A stretch of DNA of 37,064 bases from Candidatus Hydrogenedentota bacterium (GCA_020849535.1 JADLGB010000047.1:1-37064); one strand, 5' to 3'. Numbered from the stretch's first letter, positions 17,026 through 26,308 are shown. Program-made: numbers and translations. The notes: a model not told the origin generated them from the sequence alone.

Positions 17026-19209
17026 TCATCGGGTACGAATCACCAGCACCTCATGAACGTCATCAATCTGCACGTCAATGGCCGGACCATGCCGTTTCAC
17101 ATGGGTTGATGCGTTGAAGGGGATGACCCGCTTCACGCCGTCCGCAACTTCGATACGCGCGCGGAAGATCGGCGTGTCCTCGATGAGCCCTGGAACGGTG
17201 AGTGGGCGCTCCTTGGCGGTGTTCTGCGGCGTGGACAGATAGGCGGCGAAATGCACCCGCAGCGTACCTGGTTCCGGGCCCCCTGTCACTGCGGTCTCAA
17301 CGAATTTCGGTGCCTCGATGTGCACGGCGGGATCAGGATTCAAGAACCGGATGCCGTTACGAATGAGCAGGCGGTCCTCAGTCATCCCCCATTCCCCTGC
17401 GATCGCCGTGTCGGGCGCCGCTGCAATGCAGACCACGCGTCCCTTGCCAAAATCGTTGACCAGCACCGCCGGCCCCACAGACTCCTCTGGGCTCTGCGGC
17501 AGCCAGAACCCTTCTTTGCCTTGCTGCTGCAGCAAAGAACGAACGGGGCGGTAGAGCGATCCAAAGGCTCTGGCCGTAGTCGGCTCGTAGACAACCGCCG
17601 CGCCCCGGACCAGATAAGGCCAGTCGCGAGGAATGTCCTTCGCCAGCGCATCCAATTCCCCTCCCTCCCCGGAGAAGGAAACGTGGTTGTCGTCGGTGTC
17701 CAGACGGCGCACCAACCGCGCCCCAATCAGGTCGGTCAATGCACTCTCGCTGAGTGGAGCTCCCATCCGATCATGCGTACCGGTCTCGCCCGTGATTAGC
17801 AACTTCCCGCCTTCGCGGACGTACGCACGCAGCAGGTCCACCTCGGCCTGCGACACAATTGCCGCACCCGGCAAATACACAACGGGACATTTCCGGAGTC
17901 GTTCCAGCGTGAGGTTCTCATCGAAGAGAATCTCCGTGGGGATGTGCTCGTAGAACAGCGCCTTGTGCGCACCGTAGAAGGGTTCAAAGTACTTGCGTGG
18001 AGTCTCACGCGCATACCAGTCGCGAGTGCGGTGCGAAAAGAACACGCCCGCTTCAACCAGCGGCACATGGCCGCGGCCAAAGTGCGCGCGCTTGGCCGCA
18101 ACCTCGCGGAAGATCTCGCCGTAGCGTTCGTAGGCCACGGGGTCCAGCGATCCGTCAAAGGGCGTCTTGTCCACGATCGTGGCTTGTGCGCCATGCATGA
18201 GCAGGCTGAACATCTCCCACCGCATATCCTGCAGTGGCCGTGTGGTCTGGTCGTGGTAGGAGCGGACCCCGCGCTGGAGCACGACTTGAAATGGTCTACC
18301 TGGATCGGTGCCACGCAGGAAGAGCGCCTCCAGGCTGGTGCTCAATGCCCCGAATCCCCACACACCGCATTCTCCGGTAACGAAATCGCCAATGTGCGCG
18401 TGCTGCACCGGCCGCTGGCCCAACTCGAACGAGAACGGCGGATTCCCGTGGTAGTTGAAATCGACCGAACACGTGGCCTGCCGGCCCTTGATGTGCTGGT
18501 AGATCTCGCGTTCGAAGCGCTCGCAGGTGTTGTAGCGAAACTCCAGCATCCGGTCCCAATCTTCGTCCCACGTGACCCCTTTCGGCATGGGCTTCCCGTA
18601 ATCCTTCTCAAAGCGTACGCGGCATGCCTCGCACCAGCACCCATAGGGCGGACCAAACCCTTGGTCCAGCATGTCGATGTGGAAGCCTTGAATCCCGTAG
18701 GCCAGCATCTCGTCCACAACGGCCTTCAAGTGCTCCATGAAACCCGAGTTGAGACATATCCGATCGATGGGCCTGCCCTCGCTATCCTTCATCTTGAATT
18801 CAGGATGGTCGCGAAGGGGATACCCATTGCCTTGGACGACGCAGTAGACGATGACAGGCAGGCTGTGTGGTTTCGCCGCCTCGACCGCTTCCCGCAGCAC
18901 ATCACGCGTCCCAAGACCAGGACACTTCGGCGCCACCTTCGAGTCGTAGTAGGCGTACTCGCTGTCCTTCCCCCAGATCACCAGGTACTGCGATCCCGCC
19001 GCGATCTGCGCCTCAACGATGTCCTTGCCGGAGAATCGATAGGCATATTTGACATCCGCGCGATCCGACCCGAATTGCGCGCCGGTAGGTCCCACTTCCA
19101 TTCCTACCAGCAAGGAGTCGTACCACGGCACCGTATCTGCAAATACCACAGGCAAGACTGACAGCAAAACCAAGCACGTGATCGCCAAAGGTCGTGACAC
19201 GAGATACAT
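17026..19209 (-). CDS. Secreted TIM-barrel glycosidase-like protein with amidotransferase-like domain
   Basis: A 727-residue exported protein (Sec signal at 1-24 ending VVFA). Residues about 30-390 look like a TIM barrel of the GHL/GH29/GH42-like kind: YGIQGFHIDMLDQG (171-184) at a barrel strand end, then a Cys cluster CWCEAC (191-196). Residues about 395-620 resemble the class I glutamine-amidotransferase-like trimerisation domain of GH42 beta-galactosidases (AGVFFSHRTRDWY, then REGGKLLITGETG). A beta-rich C-terminal domain follows. It probably acts on a glycan outside the cytoplasm, but catalytic residues and substrate cannot be fixed, and an inactive binding role is possible. AGGGGA lies 6 bases before the ATG. 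The M15 peptidase gene ends 27 bases upstream on the same strand, suggesting one transcript. Confidence 0.7.
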   Translation of the reverse strand: MYLVSRPLAITCLVLLSVLPVVFADTVPWYDSLLVGMEVGPTGAQFGSDRADVKYAYRFSGKDIVEAQIAAGSQYLVIWGKDSEYAYYDSKVAPKCPGLGTRDVLREAVEAAKPHSLPVIVYCVVQGNGYPLRDHPEFKMKDSEGRPIDRICLNSGFMEHLKAVVDEMLAYGIQGFHIDMLDQGFGPPYGCWCEACRVRFEKDYGKPMPKGVTWDEDWDRMLEFRYNTCERFEREIYQHIKGRQATCSVDFNYHGNPPFSFELGQRPVQHAHIGDFVTGECGVWGFGALSTSLEALFLRGTDPGRPFQVVLQRGVRSYHDQTTRPLQDMRWEMFSLLMHGAQATIVDKTPFDGSLDPVAYERYGEIFREVAAKRAHFGRGHVPLVEAGVFFSHRTRDWYARETPRKYFEPFYGAHKALFYEHIPTEILFDENLTLERLRKCPVVYLPGAAIVSQAEVDLLRAYVREGGKLLITGETGTHDRMGAPLSESALTDLIGARLVRRLDTDDNHVSFSGEGGELDALAKDIPRDWPYLVRGAAVVYEPTTARAFGSLYRPVRSLLQQQGKEGFWLPQSPEESVGPAVLVNDFGKGRVVCIAAAPDTAIAGEWGMTEDRLLIRNGIRFLNPDPAVHIEAPKFVETAVTGGPEPGTLRVHFAAYLSTPQNTAKERPLTVPGLIEDTPIFRARIEVADGVKRVIPFNASTHVKRHGPAIDVQIDDVHEVLVIRTR

Positions 19210-19236
19210 GGCTATTCCCCTGTAGTCGTCGCCAAA

Positions 19237-20046
19237 TCAAAGTAATTCCGGGCGATACTCAAAATGCATCAGGTCGTAATGGTACCACTTGCCGCCCCAG
19301 ATGAATCCGTGTTTCTCGAAGACCTCGACAATTGCGCGCATCGCCGCGTCATCGAGGATCTCCGCAGGGTAGACTGGCTCGTCGCCGTTCTTGCCACGGT
19401 CCCAAAGCCAGTACCGGTGGATATGTTTAGGCAGCGTGAAGTCGATCGCAATCCCGAAGCTGTGCGGACTCGGGCGATCTGCTCCTGCGATGGTGCGCCA
19501 GTTGTAGGTTCCGCAGGGACGGTTGACGTACCTCTGGATTTCCGAAGCCAGTGTTGACAGCTCCTCGCCGACGTTTCGCAACGCTTCCGCCGCGCCATTC
19601 GCACTCGAAAAGGGTACACTCGCTCCCTGACCCGCGGGCGGCCAAAGCACGCGGACCAATTGCCTCTCGACGTCCATTGCTGTCGCCCCATACACCTTTC
19701 GGAAAAAGGCGTCGCACCGCAGCCTGCCGGGATCGTGGTTCACACCGGGAATCTCAAAGGGCCACCCCTTGGGATAAACAAATAGCAATTGGTCCCAGAT
19801 CGTGGCATTCGCAAGCTGCGCATCATAGGTGCGTCCCGCGACCTGCGGTGAAATGGGCATGGAGGTCCCATCTTTCCAGACGAGAAGGTCGGGGGTGCAG
19901 CGTGAGGCATCGAGGTCGGGATAGGCTTTGACCAGCCGCTCCAACTGCGCGGGTAGAGAGCTTGAGCCGGCACCCGCCGGATCAACCTGCGCAACGGGTT
20001 CTCCCCATGCGAGAGCGATGACGAGAAAGAAAGTCCCCATTCTCAT
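19237..20046 (-). CDS. Exported M15-family metallopeptidase (peptidoglycan peptidase)
   Basis: A 269-residue exported zinc peptidase. The C-terminal half has the M15 signature: SPHSFGIAIDF (H195 and D202) and WYHYDLMHFEYRP (D258, H261), together with NWRTIAGADRPS ahead of it. M15 enzymes (VanY, M15C endopeptidases) cut peptidoglycan stem peptides in the periplasm. A signal sequence (MRMGTFFLVIALAWGEPVAQ) starts at ATG 20046, with ATG 20040 as alternative. The frame stays open to 20109, but those 21 codons are read from the arm of the repeat at 20064-20215 and are not real. It sits between glmM and a secreted glycosidase-like gene on the same strand, so a link with cell-wall metabolism fits. 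The N-terminal 110 residues have no recognised domain. Confidence 0.82.
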   Translation of the reverse strand: MRMGTFFLVIALAWGEPVAQVDPAGAGSSSLPAQLERLVKAYPDLDASRCTPDLLVWKDGTSMPISPQVAGRTYDAQLANATIWDQLLFVYPKGWPFEIPGVNHDPGRLRCDAFFRKVYGATAMDVERQLVRVLWPPAGQGASVPFSSANGAAEALRNVGEELSTLASEIQRYVNRPCGTYNWRTIAGADRPSPHSFGIAIDFTLPKHIHRYWLWDRGKNGDEPVYPAEILDDAAMRAIVEVFEKHGFIWGGKWYHYDLMHFEYRPELL

Positions 20047-20063
20047 TGCGTACCCAATGGGAC

Positions 20064-20215
20064 GACAGGCGAGGGCGCCTGTCCCACACGCGCTATCTCC
20101 GATCCGCATTCAGCCCTGAAAGCGTGAGACTGTCAGGCAAACCAGCAGAGAGCGGAGCGGAAGAGCGCCTCGACGCAGGGCAAGCGAGTGTGGCACAGGC
20201 GCCCTCGCCTGTGTC
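20064..20215. repeat. Mini-element with terminal inverted repeats, copy 1
   Basis: Arms of 26 and 28 bases (20064-20089 and 20188-20215) are inverted copies, and each arm contains its own palindrome (CAGGCG...CGCCTG). About 98 bases lie between them. It sits in the glmM-M15 gap, 20 bases after the glmM stop, so its hairpins may end the ftsH-folP-glmM transcript. The inner borders (CCACACG, CTATCT, ATCCGC on the left; GGCAAG and GTGTGGCA on the right) match the element at 25730-25886, whose hairpin tips are otherwise completely different. Confidence 0.82.
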
Positions 20216-20234
20216 TTCAATCCGGCTGCTCTTC

Positions 20235-21578
20235 CTACATCGCCCCGATCTTCTTGGCCAAATGCTTGGCAAGCGTCTCGGCAGCCTTGAGTTTATCGTG
20301 CTGGACCATGACACGCACGATGGGTTCCGTCCCTGACGGCCGAATCACGACGCGCCCCGCGCCTTGCAATTCTTCCTCCGCCTGTTGCTGCACTTCCTCC
20401 AACGCCTCGCGGCTGGGCACGGGTTTGCCGTTGAGCGGGATCGACACGTGAGACTCCGGCAGCGCGTGGTACGCGCTCGCCAAGACGGACAACGGTTGCT
20501 CGCGCCGGATCATCGTGGCCAGCACTTGCAGTGCCGCGATCATGGCGTCGCCCGTGACGTTGTGCTCCAGCATCACGATGTGGCCTGAAGATTCGCCACC
20601 GAGGATGAGCCCATGCTCGCGCATGGCCTCCACCACGTACCGGTCACCCACCTTGGTCCAAATGACCTTGCCACCAAGCGGCTCCAACGCGCGCTGCAAG
20701 CCCCCGTTCGCCATGATCGTGGTGGCGATGGTCTTCTGCGGCAGTTGATTCCGTTCCAACAAATCAATGCCCAACACCGCCAACAGCGCGTTGCCATCCA
20801 ACAGGCGGCCTTCGTTGTCCGCCATCACGATGCGGTCGCCGTCGCCGTCGAAGGCCATACCCACATCCGCACGTTCGCGGATCACCGTCGCACGCATATC
20901 CTCGGGATGCACCGAGCCGCAGCCATCGTTAATGTTGCGGCCATTCGGATGGCTGTGAATCGCGATCACCTCCGCCCCCAACTCGCGCAGGCTGTTGGGC
21001 GCCACCTTGTACGATGCGCCGTTCGCACAATCGCACACGATCTTCAGGCCATCGAGGCGCATCCCTTTCGGAAAGGACGCCTTCGCGAATTCGATGTAGC
21101 GCCCAACCGCGTCGTCGATGCGCCGTGCGGTCCCGATTTCCTCGGCCGTCGGACGCATGCCATCGATCTCGCCGTTCATCACGATACGCGAGATCTCATT
21201 CTCCAAATCATCCTGCAGCTTGAATCCATCGCGCCCGAAGAACTTGATGCCGTTGTAATGAAACTCATTGTGCGACGCCGAGATCATGATGGCCGCGTCG
21301 CAGCGAAGGCTGCGCATGATGTACGACACGCCCGGCGTGGGCAGCGGCCCCACCAGAAGCACGTTGACACCCATCGAGCACAGGCCCGCCGTCAGCGCGT
21401 TTTCCAGCATGTACCCGCTGATGCGCGTGTCTTTTCCAATCAAGATGGTGTGCCGCCTCGCCTCCTGCTGAAAAACATACCCTGCGGCGCGGCCAATCTT
21501 CAGGGCCGTTTCGGCGGTCATGGGATGGATATTGGCGATGCCCCGGATCCCGTCCGTACCGAACATGCGTTCGCTCAT
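20235..21578 (-). CDS. glmM: Phosphoglucosamine mutase
   Basis: Interconverts glucosamine-6-phosphate and glucosamine-1-phosphate, feeding UDP-GlcNAc for peptidoglycan and LPS. The 447-residue protein has all phosphohexomutase loops: FGTDGIRG (6-13), the phosphoserine loop SASHNEFHYNG (S102), the metal-binding DGDGDR (244-249), the sugar loop GGESSGH (327-333) and the phosphate loop RPSGTEP (413-419). NEFHYNG replaces the common NPFEDNG, a mild variation. Its ATG overlaps the folP stop codon in the sequence ATGA, so translation is probably coupled. It is the third gene of an ftsH-folP-glmM operon, the same order as in E. coli. Confidence 0.97.
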   Translation of the reverse strand: MSERMFGTDGIRGIANIHPMTAETALKIGRAAGYVFQQEARRHTILIGKDTRISGYMLENALTAGLCSMGVNVLLVGPLPTPGVSYIMRSLRCDAAIMISASHNEFHYNGIKFFGRDGFKLQDDLENEISRIVMNGEIDGMRPTAEEIGTARRIDDAVGRYIEFAKASFPKGMRLDGLKIVCDCANGASYKVAPNSLRELGAEVIAIHSHPNGRNINDGCGSVHPEDMRATVIRERADVGMAFDGDGDRIVMADNEGRLLDGNALLAVLGIDLLERNQLPQKTIATTIMANGGLQRALEPLGGKVIWTKVGDRYVVEAMREHGLILGGESSGHIVMLEHNVTGDAMIAALQVLATMIRREQPLSVLASAYHALPESHVSIPLNGKPVPSREALEEVQQQAEEELQGAGRVVIRPSGTEPIVRVMVQHDKLKAAETLAKHLAKKIGAM

Positions 21579-22408
21579 GATTCCCCCCGTCCCAGTATGG
21601 CGTCGCTCATGCGGGCGACGCGCGCCATGCGCTTCACATCGTGCACGCGCACGGCATCCGCTCCGTTCGCAATGCCGATCGCCACCGTCGCCGCCGTGCC
21701 TTCCGTGCGCTCGTGCACCGGCACGTTCAAGACGGCGCCTATCATGGATTTATTCGACGTCCCTATCAAAATGGGCCGTCCAAGTCGTTTCAACTCGTTC
21801 AGCCGCCTCAGCAGTTCGAGGTTGTGCGCAGGCGTCTTGCCAAACCCGAAGCCGGGGTCCAACCAGATCGCCTCCTCCTCAATGCCCTGCTTCGTTGCGA
21901 ACGTCAAACGCTCCTCGAAGAACGCGCAGACAGAATCCACCACATCATCATAGCGCGGATTGTCCTGCATGGTGCGCGGCGTGCCCAGCATGTGCATCAA
22001 CACCACGGCGCAGCCCGCGTCCGCGACAGCCCCCGCCATCTCAGGGTCGCCGCGCAAAGCGGAAATGTCGTTCACCATGGTGGCGCCGTGTGCCAGCGCC
22101 GCGCGCGCCGTGGAAGCGTGGTAGGTATCGATCGAGATGGGAAGGCCCAGCGACGCGATACGGTCAATGACCGGAATCACCCGCGCCTGCTCGGTCTCCG
22201 GCGAAACTGGCGTCGCCCCGGGCCGCGTCGATTCCCCTCCCACGTCGAGGATATCCGCCCCATCCCGAATGCAGTCCCGCGCGCGGGTCTCCGCCGCCTC
22301 GGGCGTGGACAGCATACCCCCGTCGGAAAACGAGTCAGGGGTGATGTTCAAGACGCCCATGACAAGCGTCTTCAGACCGGCTCGCAGATGCACTGCCGCT
22401 GTTGTCAT
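21575..22408 (-). CDS. folP: Dihydropteroate synthase
   Basis: Joins p-aminobenzoate to the pterin pyrophosphate in folate synthesis and is the sulfonamide target. The 277-residue protein carries both family signatures: GVLNITPDSFSDGG (18-31, loop 1) and GGESTRPGA (57-65, loop 2). Further landmarks are the pterin-pocket NDISALRGD, the strand LDPGFGFGKT, and a final RVHDVKRM. Length is normal. It starts 5 bases after the ftsH stop and overlaps glmM by four bases, so all three are read as one unit. Confidence 0.97.
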   Translation of the reverse strand: MTTAAVHLRAGLKTLVMGVLNITPDSFSDGGMLSTPEAAETRARDCIRDGADILDVGGESTRPGATPVSPETEQARVIPVIDRIASLGLPISIDTYHASTARAALAHGATMVNDISALRGDPEMAGAVADAGCAVVLMHMLGTPRTMQDNPRYDDVVDSVCAFFEERLTFATKQGIEEEAIWLDPGFGFGKTPAHNLELLRRLNELKRLGRPILIGTSNKSMIGAVLNVPVHERTEGTAATVAIGIANGADAVRVHDVKRMARVARMSDAILGRGES

Positions 22409-22413
22409 TGCCC

Positions 22414-24375
22414 TTACGCGGTGCCGGGCACCATTTCGCCGGGCCCCATATCTCCTAGATCGGGCTCGTCCGTCTGTGCTTTCGTGGTGGTCGCCTCAAC
22501 CGGCATCGCCGGCGGCGGTGGCGGTGGAGTCTCCTTCTTGGGCGGAATCAAATGCGCGCCGCCGTTCTTGCGGATGATCTCATCGATCTCTTCCGCATCC
22601 AGCGTCTCGCGCTCGAAGAGTTCTTCGGAGATTGCCACCAGCAGTTCACGGTGCTCGACCATGGTCCGCTTCGAATCGGAGTACGCATCTTCAAGGATCC
22701 GGTGTATCGCCTTGTCCACGGCCGACGCCGTTTCCTCGCTGAAATCGCGCTCCTTCACGAAGTCGCGTCCCAGGAACACCTCGGTGTTCGAGCCGAAGCT
22801 GATAGGACCCAACTCGCTCATGCCCCACTGGCACACCATCGCGTGGGCCAGCTCGGTCGCCCGTTTCAAGTCGTTCGACGCGCCGCTGCTGAACTCGTTG
22901 AAAATGACCTCTTCCGCGGCCCGGCCGCCCATCAGCACGCGAATGCCCGCGAGGCAGTATGCCTTCGACATCGAGTGCCGGTCCTCCACGGGGATCATGC
23001 TCGTCAGACCCAGGGACGGCCCGCGGGGAATGATGGTCACCTTGTGCACGGGGTCCGCATCCGGCAACAAACGGCCCATGATGACGTGGCCCGCTTCGTG
23101 ATACGCGGTATTTTTCTTCTCCGCGGGGCTCAACACCAGGCTTCGGCGCTCCGGACCCATCAGCACGCGGTCCTTGGCGTCTTCAAAATCCTGCATCGTG
23201 ACCTGGTCCTGGCTGCGCCGTGCTGCGAGCAAGGCAGCCTCATTGACCATGTTCGCCAAGTCGGCGCCACTAAAGCCCGAGGTGCCCCGCGCCAATGTGT
23301 TTACGGTTACCGTCTCGTCGATAGGCACTCCGTTATTGCGGATGTGTATGCCCAGGATCGCCTCGCGCCCCTTGATGTCCGGGTTCGCCACCACGACCTG
23401 CCGGTCGAAACGGCCCGGACGCAGCAACGCGCGGTCGAGTACATCTGGACGGTTCGTGGCCGCCATCAGGATGACACCCTCGCTCGTATTGAACCCGTCC
23501 ATCTCGACGAGCAACTGATTCAGCGTCTGCTCGCGTTCATCGTGGCCGCCGCCCAGGCCCGCTCCGCGCTGGCGCCCCACGGCGTCGATTTCATCGATGA
23601 AGATGATGCAAGGCGCGTGCTTCTGCCCCTGCTGGAACAAGTCGCGCACGCGGCTCGCGCCCACACCCACAAACATTTCCACGAAGTCCGAACCGCTGAT
23701 GCTGAAGAACGGCACATGCGCCTCGCCCGCGACCGCCCGTGCCAACAGAGTCTTGCCCGAGCCCGGAGGCCCCACCAACAGCACGCCCTTCGGGATCTTG
23801 CCTCCCAGTCGGGAGAACTTCTTGGGCTCTTTGAGGAACTCGATGATCTCCTGCAGCTCCTCCTTCGCCTCGTCAACACCCGCCACATCGTTGAAGGTCA
23901 CGACCTTGTCGCTGTGATTGACCAGCCGCGCCCGGCTCTTGCCAAAGGACAGGGCCTTGTTGCTGCCTCCCTGCACCTGGCGAAACATGAAGAACCAGAA
24001 CACGCCGAAGATGAGCACCAGGGGTACGACGTTGACGAGAAAGCTGAACAGGAGCGTGGCTTCCGGGTCTATTGACCACTTGATGCCCTTTTCGGTCATC
24101 AAGGTCTTCCACTCCGCCGGAAACTCACCCGTCTTGAACTCGATCTTCGTGTGGTTCTTATAGGCCTTGGTGAACTGGGCCGAGAAGGTGTACAGCTCTT
24201 CGCCCTTCGTGACCCGCACGGGGCTCTTGATATTGCCCTCCTTCAATTGGGCCACGAAGTCGACTTCAAATAACTGCTCCTTGGACCCCTGCCCATTCTG
24301 CAGGGTGGTCAGCAGCAGCACCAAGATGATCAGAACGACGACCCACAGGGAAACGTTCTTGAGGAATCCATTCAT
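22414..24375 (-). CDS. ftsH: ATP-dependent membrane zinc protease FtsH
   Basis: A membrane-anchored AAA+ protease that removes misfolded and short-lived regulatory proteins. The 653 residues show a first membrane helix (about 8-25), a small extracytoplasmic domain, a second helix (107-130), the AAA+ module with Walker A GPPGSGKT (202-209) and Walker B IIFIDEID (257-264), the pore loop [10 protein letters not shown] and SRH at about 306-325. The protease domain has the zinc motif HEAGH (426-430). A proline-rich tail ([13 protein letters not shown]) follows, longer than in E. coli. It is the first gene of ftsH-folP-glmM and divergent from manC. It may also control LpxC-type targets as in enterobacteria, but this is not visible here. 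Confidence 0.98.
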   Translation of the reverse strand: MNGFLKNVSLWVVVLIILVLLLTTLQNGQGSKEQLFEVDFVAQLKEGNIKSPVRVTKGEELYTFSAQFTKAYKNHTKIEFKTGEFPAEWKTLMTEKGIKWSIDPEATLLFSFLVNVVPLVLIFGVFWFFMFRQVQGGSNKALSFGKSRARLVNHSDKVVTFNDVAGVDEAKEELQEIIEFLKEPKKFSRLGGKIPKGVLLVGPPGSGKTLLARAVAGEAHVPFFSISGSDFVEMFVGVGASRVRDLFQQGQKHAPCIIFIDEIDAVGRQRGAGLGGGHDEREQTLNQLLVEMDGFNTSEGVILMAATNRPDVLDRALLRPGRFDRQVVVANPDIKGREAILGIHIRNNGVPIDETVTVNTLARGTSGFSGADLANMVNEAALLAARRSQDQVTMQDFEDAKDRVLMGPERRSLVLSPAEKKNTAYHEAGHVIMGRLLPDADPVHKVTIIPRGPSLGLTSMIPVEDRHSMSKAYCLAGIRVLMGGRAAEEVIFNEFSSGASNDLKRATELAHAMVCQWGMSELGPISFGSNTEVFLGRDFVKERDFSEETASAVDKAIHRILEDAYSDSKRTMVEHRELLVAISEELFERETLDAEEIDEIIRKNGGAHLIPPKKETPPPPPPAMPVEATTTKAQTDEPDLGDMGPGEMVPGTA

Positions 24376-24438
24376 AACTGGCGATTATTCCTTATCTTAC
24401 AGCACATGGCGGAGTTCCTCCGCTCGGGCTAGTCTGTA

Positions 24439-24466
24439 TCATAACACAAGGGGAGGGGGTGAACAA
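24439..24466 (-). promoter_or_regulatory. Promoter candidate for the ftsH operon
   Basis: On the minus strand TTGTTC (24466-24461) and TATGAT (24444-24439) are 16 bases apart; the -10 matches five of six. The leader would be about 55-60 bases. The same AT-rich stretch read on the plus strand (TATCAT, 24437-24442) could serve manC, so the two promoters may overlap. Confidence 0.4.
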
Positions 24467-24483
24467 TCCCGCACGAGCGGGAT
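24466..24483. promoter_or_regulatory. Palindrome in the ftsH-manC divergent region
   Basis: ATCCCGC and GCGGGAT form a perfect 7-bp inverted repeat around ACGA. It abuts the proposed ftsH -35 and lies 80 bases before manC, so it could be an operator for either gene or a hairpin in the manC leader. Confidence 0.4.
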
Positions 24484-24562
24484 GAGCCGCGCTTGTTCCT
24501 TGTCGTGTCAAGAGTTACCATGGGTCCCGGGTGACCGCTGCAAGATGCAAGGAGAGGTATTT

Positions 24563-25681
24563 ATGAGCGAGAAGTCCGGTGTCCAACGGGTTGGCGTGGT
24601 GATGGCTGGCGGGTCCGGCGAACGCTTCTGGCCACTTTCGCGCAAGGACCGCCCCAAGCAATTGCTTCACCTCACCAGCGAAAACGAAACCATGCTGGCC
24701 GAGGCGGTTTCCCGCGTGGCCCCGCTGATTCCCGTGGAGCACGTCTATATCGTCACCGGCGAGCACCTGGTCAAACCCATCCGCGAAGCCGGTATCGGGG
24801 TGCCGCCGGAGAACATCTGGGCGGAGCCCTGCAAGCGCAATACCGCCGGAGCCCTGGCCTATGCCGCCGCAATGCTGCTTGCCAAATACGGCGATGACGC
24901 TCCCCTCAGCATGGCCGTCACCACCGCCGACCACCAGATCGGCGATGCCGATCTGTTCTGCCGGACCGTCGACGCCGCCCTGAGCGCCGCCGAGAGGGAG
25001 CCCGTCCTGGCGACGATGGGCATTGTGCCCACGCGCCCGGAGACGGGCTACGGCTACATCCAGGTGGCCGACGGGACGACATCCAGCCGAAGTGCGGAAA
25101 TCGCCGTGTGGCCGGTCAAGGCCTTCCACGAGAAGCCCAACCAGGAGCGCGCCGAGGACTTCATCGAGACCGGCCACTACTTCTGGAACAGTGGCATGTT
25201 CTTCTGGCGGGTCTCGACCTTCCTCGACGAACTCACCACCGCCAGCCCGGCCCATGCCGCAGCCATCCGCGCCATGGCCGCCGCCCAGCGCAAAGGCGAC
25301 GCCCCAGCCGTGCGCGCCGCCTTCGAAGAATTTGAAGACATCTCCATCGACTACGCCCTCATGGAACGCGCGAAACGCGTCGTGATGGTCCGCGCGGACT
25401 ACCCCTGGGACGACGTCGGCGCTTGGCCTGCCCTGGACCGCAGCTTCCCCAAGGACAACCATGGGAACGTGTGCATCGGCGACCCCGTCGTGGTCGACTC
25501 CGAAGACTGCATCGTCTACAACGAAGCCGGCGCGGACCGCATCGCCGTCAGCGTCGTCGGCGCCGAAGACCTCGTCGTCGTCGTCACCGAAGACGCCGTC
25601 CTCGTCATCCCCAAAGACCGCGCCCAGGACGTGCGCCACGCGGTCCAGGAACTGAAGAAGCGCGGCGCGAAGCAGTTGTAA
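24563..25681 (+). CDS. manC: Mannose-1-phosphate guanylyltransferase
   Basis: Makes GDP-mannose from mannose-1-phosphate and GTP, for mannosylated envelope glycans or GDP-fucose. The 372-residue protein shows the nucleotidyltransferase signature MAGGSGERFWPLSR (14-27) with PKQLL, then TTADHQIGD, FHEKP at the sugar-binding loop, YFWNSGMFFWR, and SIDYALMER with YPWDDVGAW. It ends after the left-handed helix region and has no phosphomannose isomerase domain, so it is the monofunctional form. AGGAGAGG lies about 6 bases before ATG 24563; the frame extends further upstream but that part is intergenic. It is divergent from ftsH and followed after 48 bases by a palindromic element. Together with two mannosidases it indicates active mannose metabolism. 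Confidence 0.95.
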   Translation: MSEKSGVQRVGVVMAGGSGERFWPLSRKDRPKQLLHLTSENETMLAEAVSRVAPLIPVEHVYIVTGEHLVKPIREAGIGVPPENIWAEPCKRNTAGALAYAAAMLLAKYGDDAPLSMAVTTADHQIGDADLFCRTVDAALSAAEREPVLATMGIVPTRPETGYGYIQVADGTTSSRSAEIAVWPVKAFHEKPNQERAEDFIETGHYFWNSGMFFWRVSTFLDELTTASPAHAAAIRAMAAAQRKGDAPAVRAAFEEFEDISIDYALMERAKRVVMVRADYPWDDVGAWPALDRSFPKDNHGNVCIGDPVVVDSEDCIVYNEAGADRIAVSVVGAEDLVVVVTEDAVLVIPKDRAQDVRHAVQELKKRGAKQL

Positions 25682-25729
25682 GCGGGCCGCCAAACAGCAC
25701 CGGCTCATGTTGAGTGGGACCCCCAAAGA

Positions 25730-25886
25730 GCACAGCCACGCCATGCGTGGCTATGCCACACGTCTATCTTCAATCCGCTGTTCGATAGGAATTCTTGCAG
25801 TCTTCAGCCAAACAGAGGTCTGAAAGAAAGTACCGCCCAAGGCCGGGCAAGTGCGTGTGGCATAGCCACGCATGGCGTGGCTGTGC
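25730..25886. repeat. Mini-element with terminal inverted repeats, copy 2
   Basis: Two 32-base arms (25730-25761 and 25855-25886) are perfect inverted copies around 93 bases. Each arm holds its own palindrome (AGCCACGC, CAT, GCGTGGCT). It begins 48 bases after the manC stop, just as copy 1 begins shortly after the glmM stop. The core shares CCACACG-CTATCT-ATCCGC and GGGCAAG-GTGTGGCA with copy 1, while the tips are unrelated in sequence. A run of four T follows the right arm, so it may also terminate manC. Confidence 0.85.
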
Positions 25887-26020
25887 TTTTCTCTTCATGT
25901 TCAACGAATTCAGCGTGACGTCCCCAAGGATTCCTCACCAAAGATGCAGGGATAAAAATATCCTTCTTCGCGGCACAACGATACCGTGTGCTGCAGGGTT
26001 GAATGGAATTCGTGCCTTTA

Positions 26021-26074
26021 CACGCTGAAAGCGTGAAGCAACCCTAGCCTGGGGCAAGGCGAAGCGGCGCCCCA
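26021..26074 (+). repeat. Paired-hairpin repeat, copy A
   Basis: Hairpin 1 is CACGC-TGAAA-GCGTG (26021-26035). A 14-base linker, AAGCAACCCTAGCC, follows, then hairpin 2 with outer stem TGGGGC/GCCCCA (26050-26074). The same order occurs at 27227-27280 and, inverted, at 28890-28944. Confidence 0.85.
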
Positions 26075-26143
26075 AATCCCGCGGGCGACCGGAAAAGACT
26101 CGATACCTCCGACCGGTTGAGCCGCCGCCACGCACTCGTTCTC

Positions 26144-26172
26144 TTGCCGATTTCGCCGCGCCGTGATACGCT
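26144..26172 (+). promoter_or_regulatory. Promoter candidate for the BamE-like membrane protein
   Basis: TTGCCG and TACGCT are exactly 17 bases apart, a pairing often seen in GC-rich bacterial promoters. Transcription would begin near 26180, ahead of both possible start codons (26204 and 26309). Confidence 0.4.
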
Positions 26173-26308
26173 TGGGGTCACCTGTGAATGCGTTGGGGGA
26201 AAGATGATCCATGGTGCACGAGTCACGTTGGTGGCTGTTAGAACATTCCATACCGTGCGTTTCAGCCGCAAGACTCAAATTCCAACATCGTTGCTAACGC
26301 ATGCAAGT

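Larger units (their letters stand above)
25682..26308. other. Repeat-rich intergenic region
   Basis: This is a 627-base stretch without a supported gene. It contains the inverted-repeat element 25730-25886, a copy of the paired-hairpin repeat (26021-26074) and a promoter candidate (26144-26172). Base composition drops compared with manC. An open frame continues upstream of the next gene to 26117, but its residues look non-coding. Confidence 0.6.

Noticed and set aside
16629..17117. 162-codon plus-strand frame filling the PAS/TIM-barrel gap
   Set aside because: It overlaps both neighbouring genes, has no ribosome site, and shows no recognisable protein pattern.
20047..20109. N-terminal extension of the M15 peptidase (21 codons)
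   Set aside because: It is translated from the arm of a palindromic repeat; a signal peptide begins at 20046.
20613..21953. Long plus-strand open frame opposite glmM and folP
   Set aside because: It spans two certain genes on the other strand; its His/Arg-rich composition is typical of a shadow frame.
22552..24075. Long plus-strand open frame (507 codons) opposite ftsH
   Set aside because: It is the antisense shadow of ftsH, caused by high-GC codon use, and has no family pattern.
25423..25713. Arginine-rich plus-strand frame that could be taken for a nucleic-acid-binding protein
   Set aside because: It is an out-of-frame reading of the 3' part of manC, where the codons are rich in GTC and CGC.
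24515..25744. Minus-strand open frame (409 codons) opposite manC
   Set aside because: manC is unmistakable on the other strand; this frame shows only Gly/Val/His-rich low-complexity sequence.
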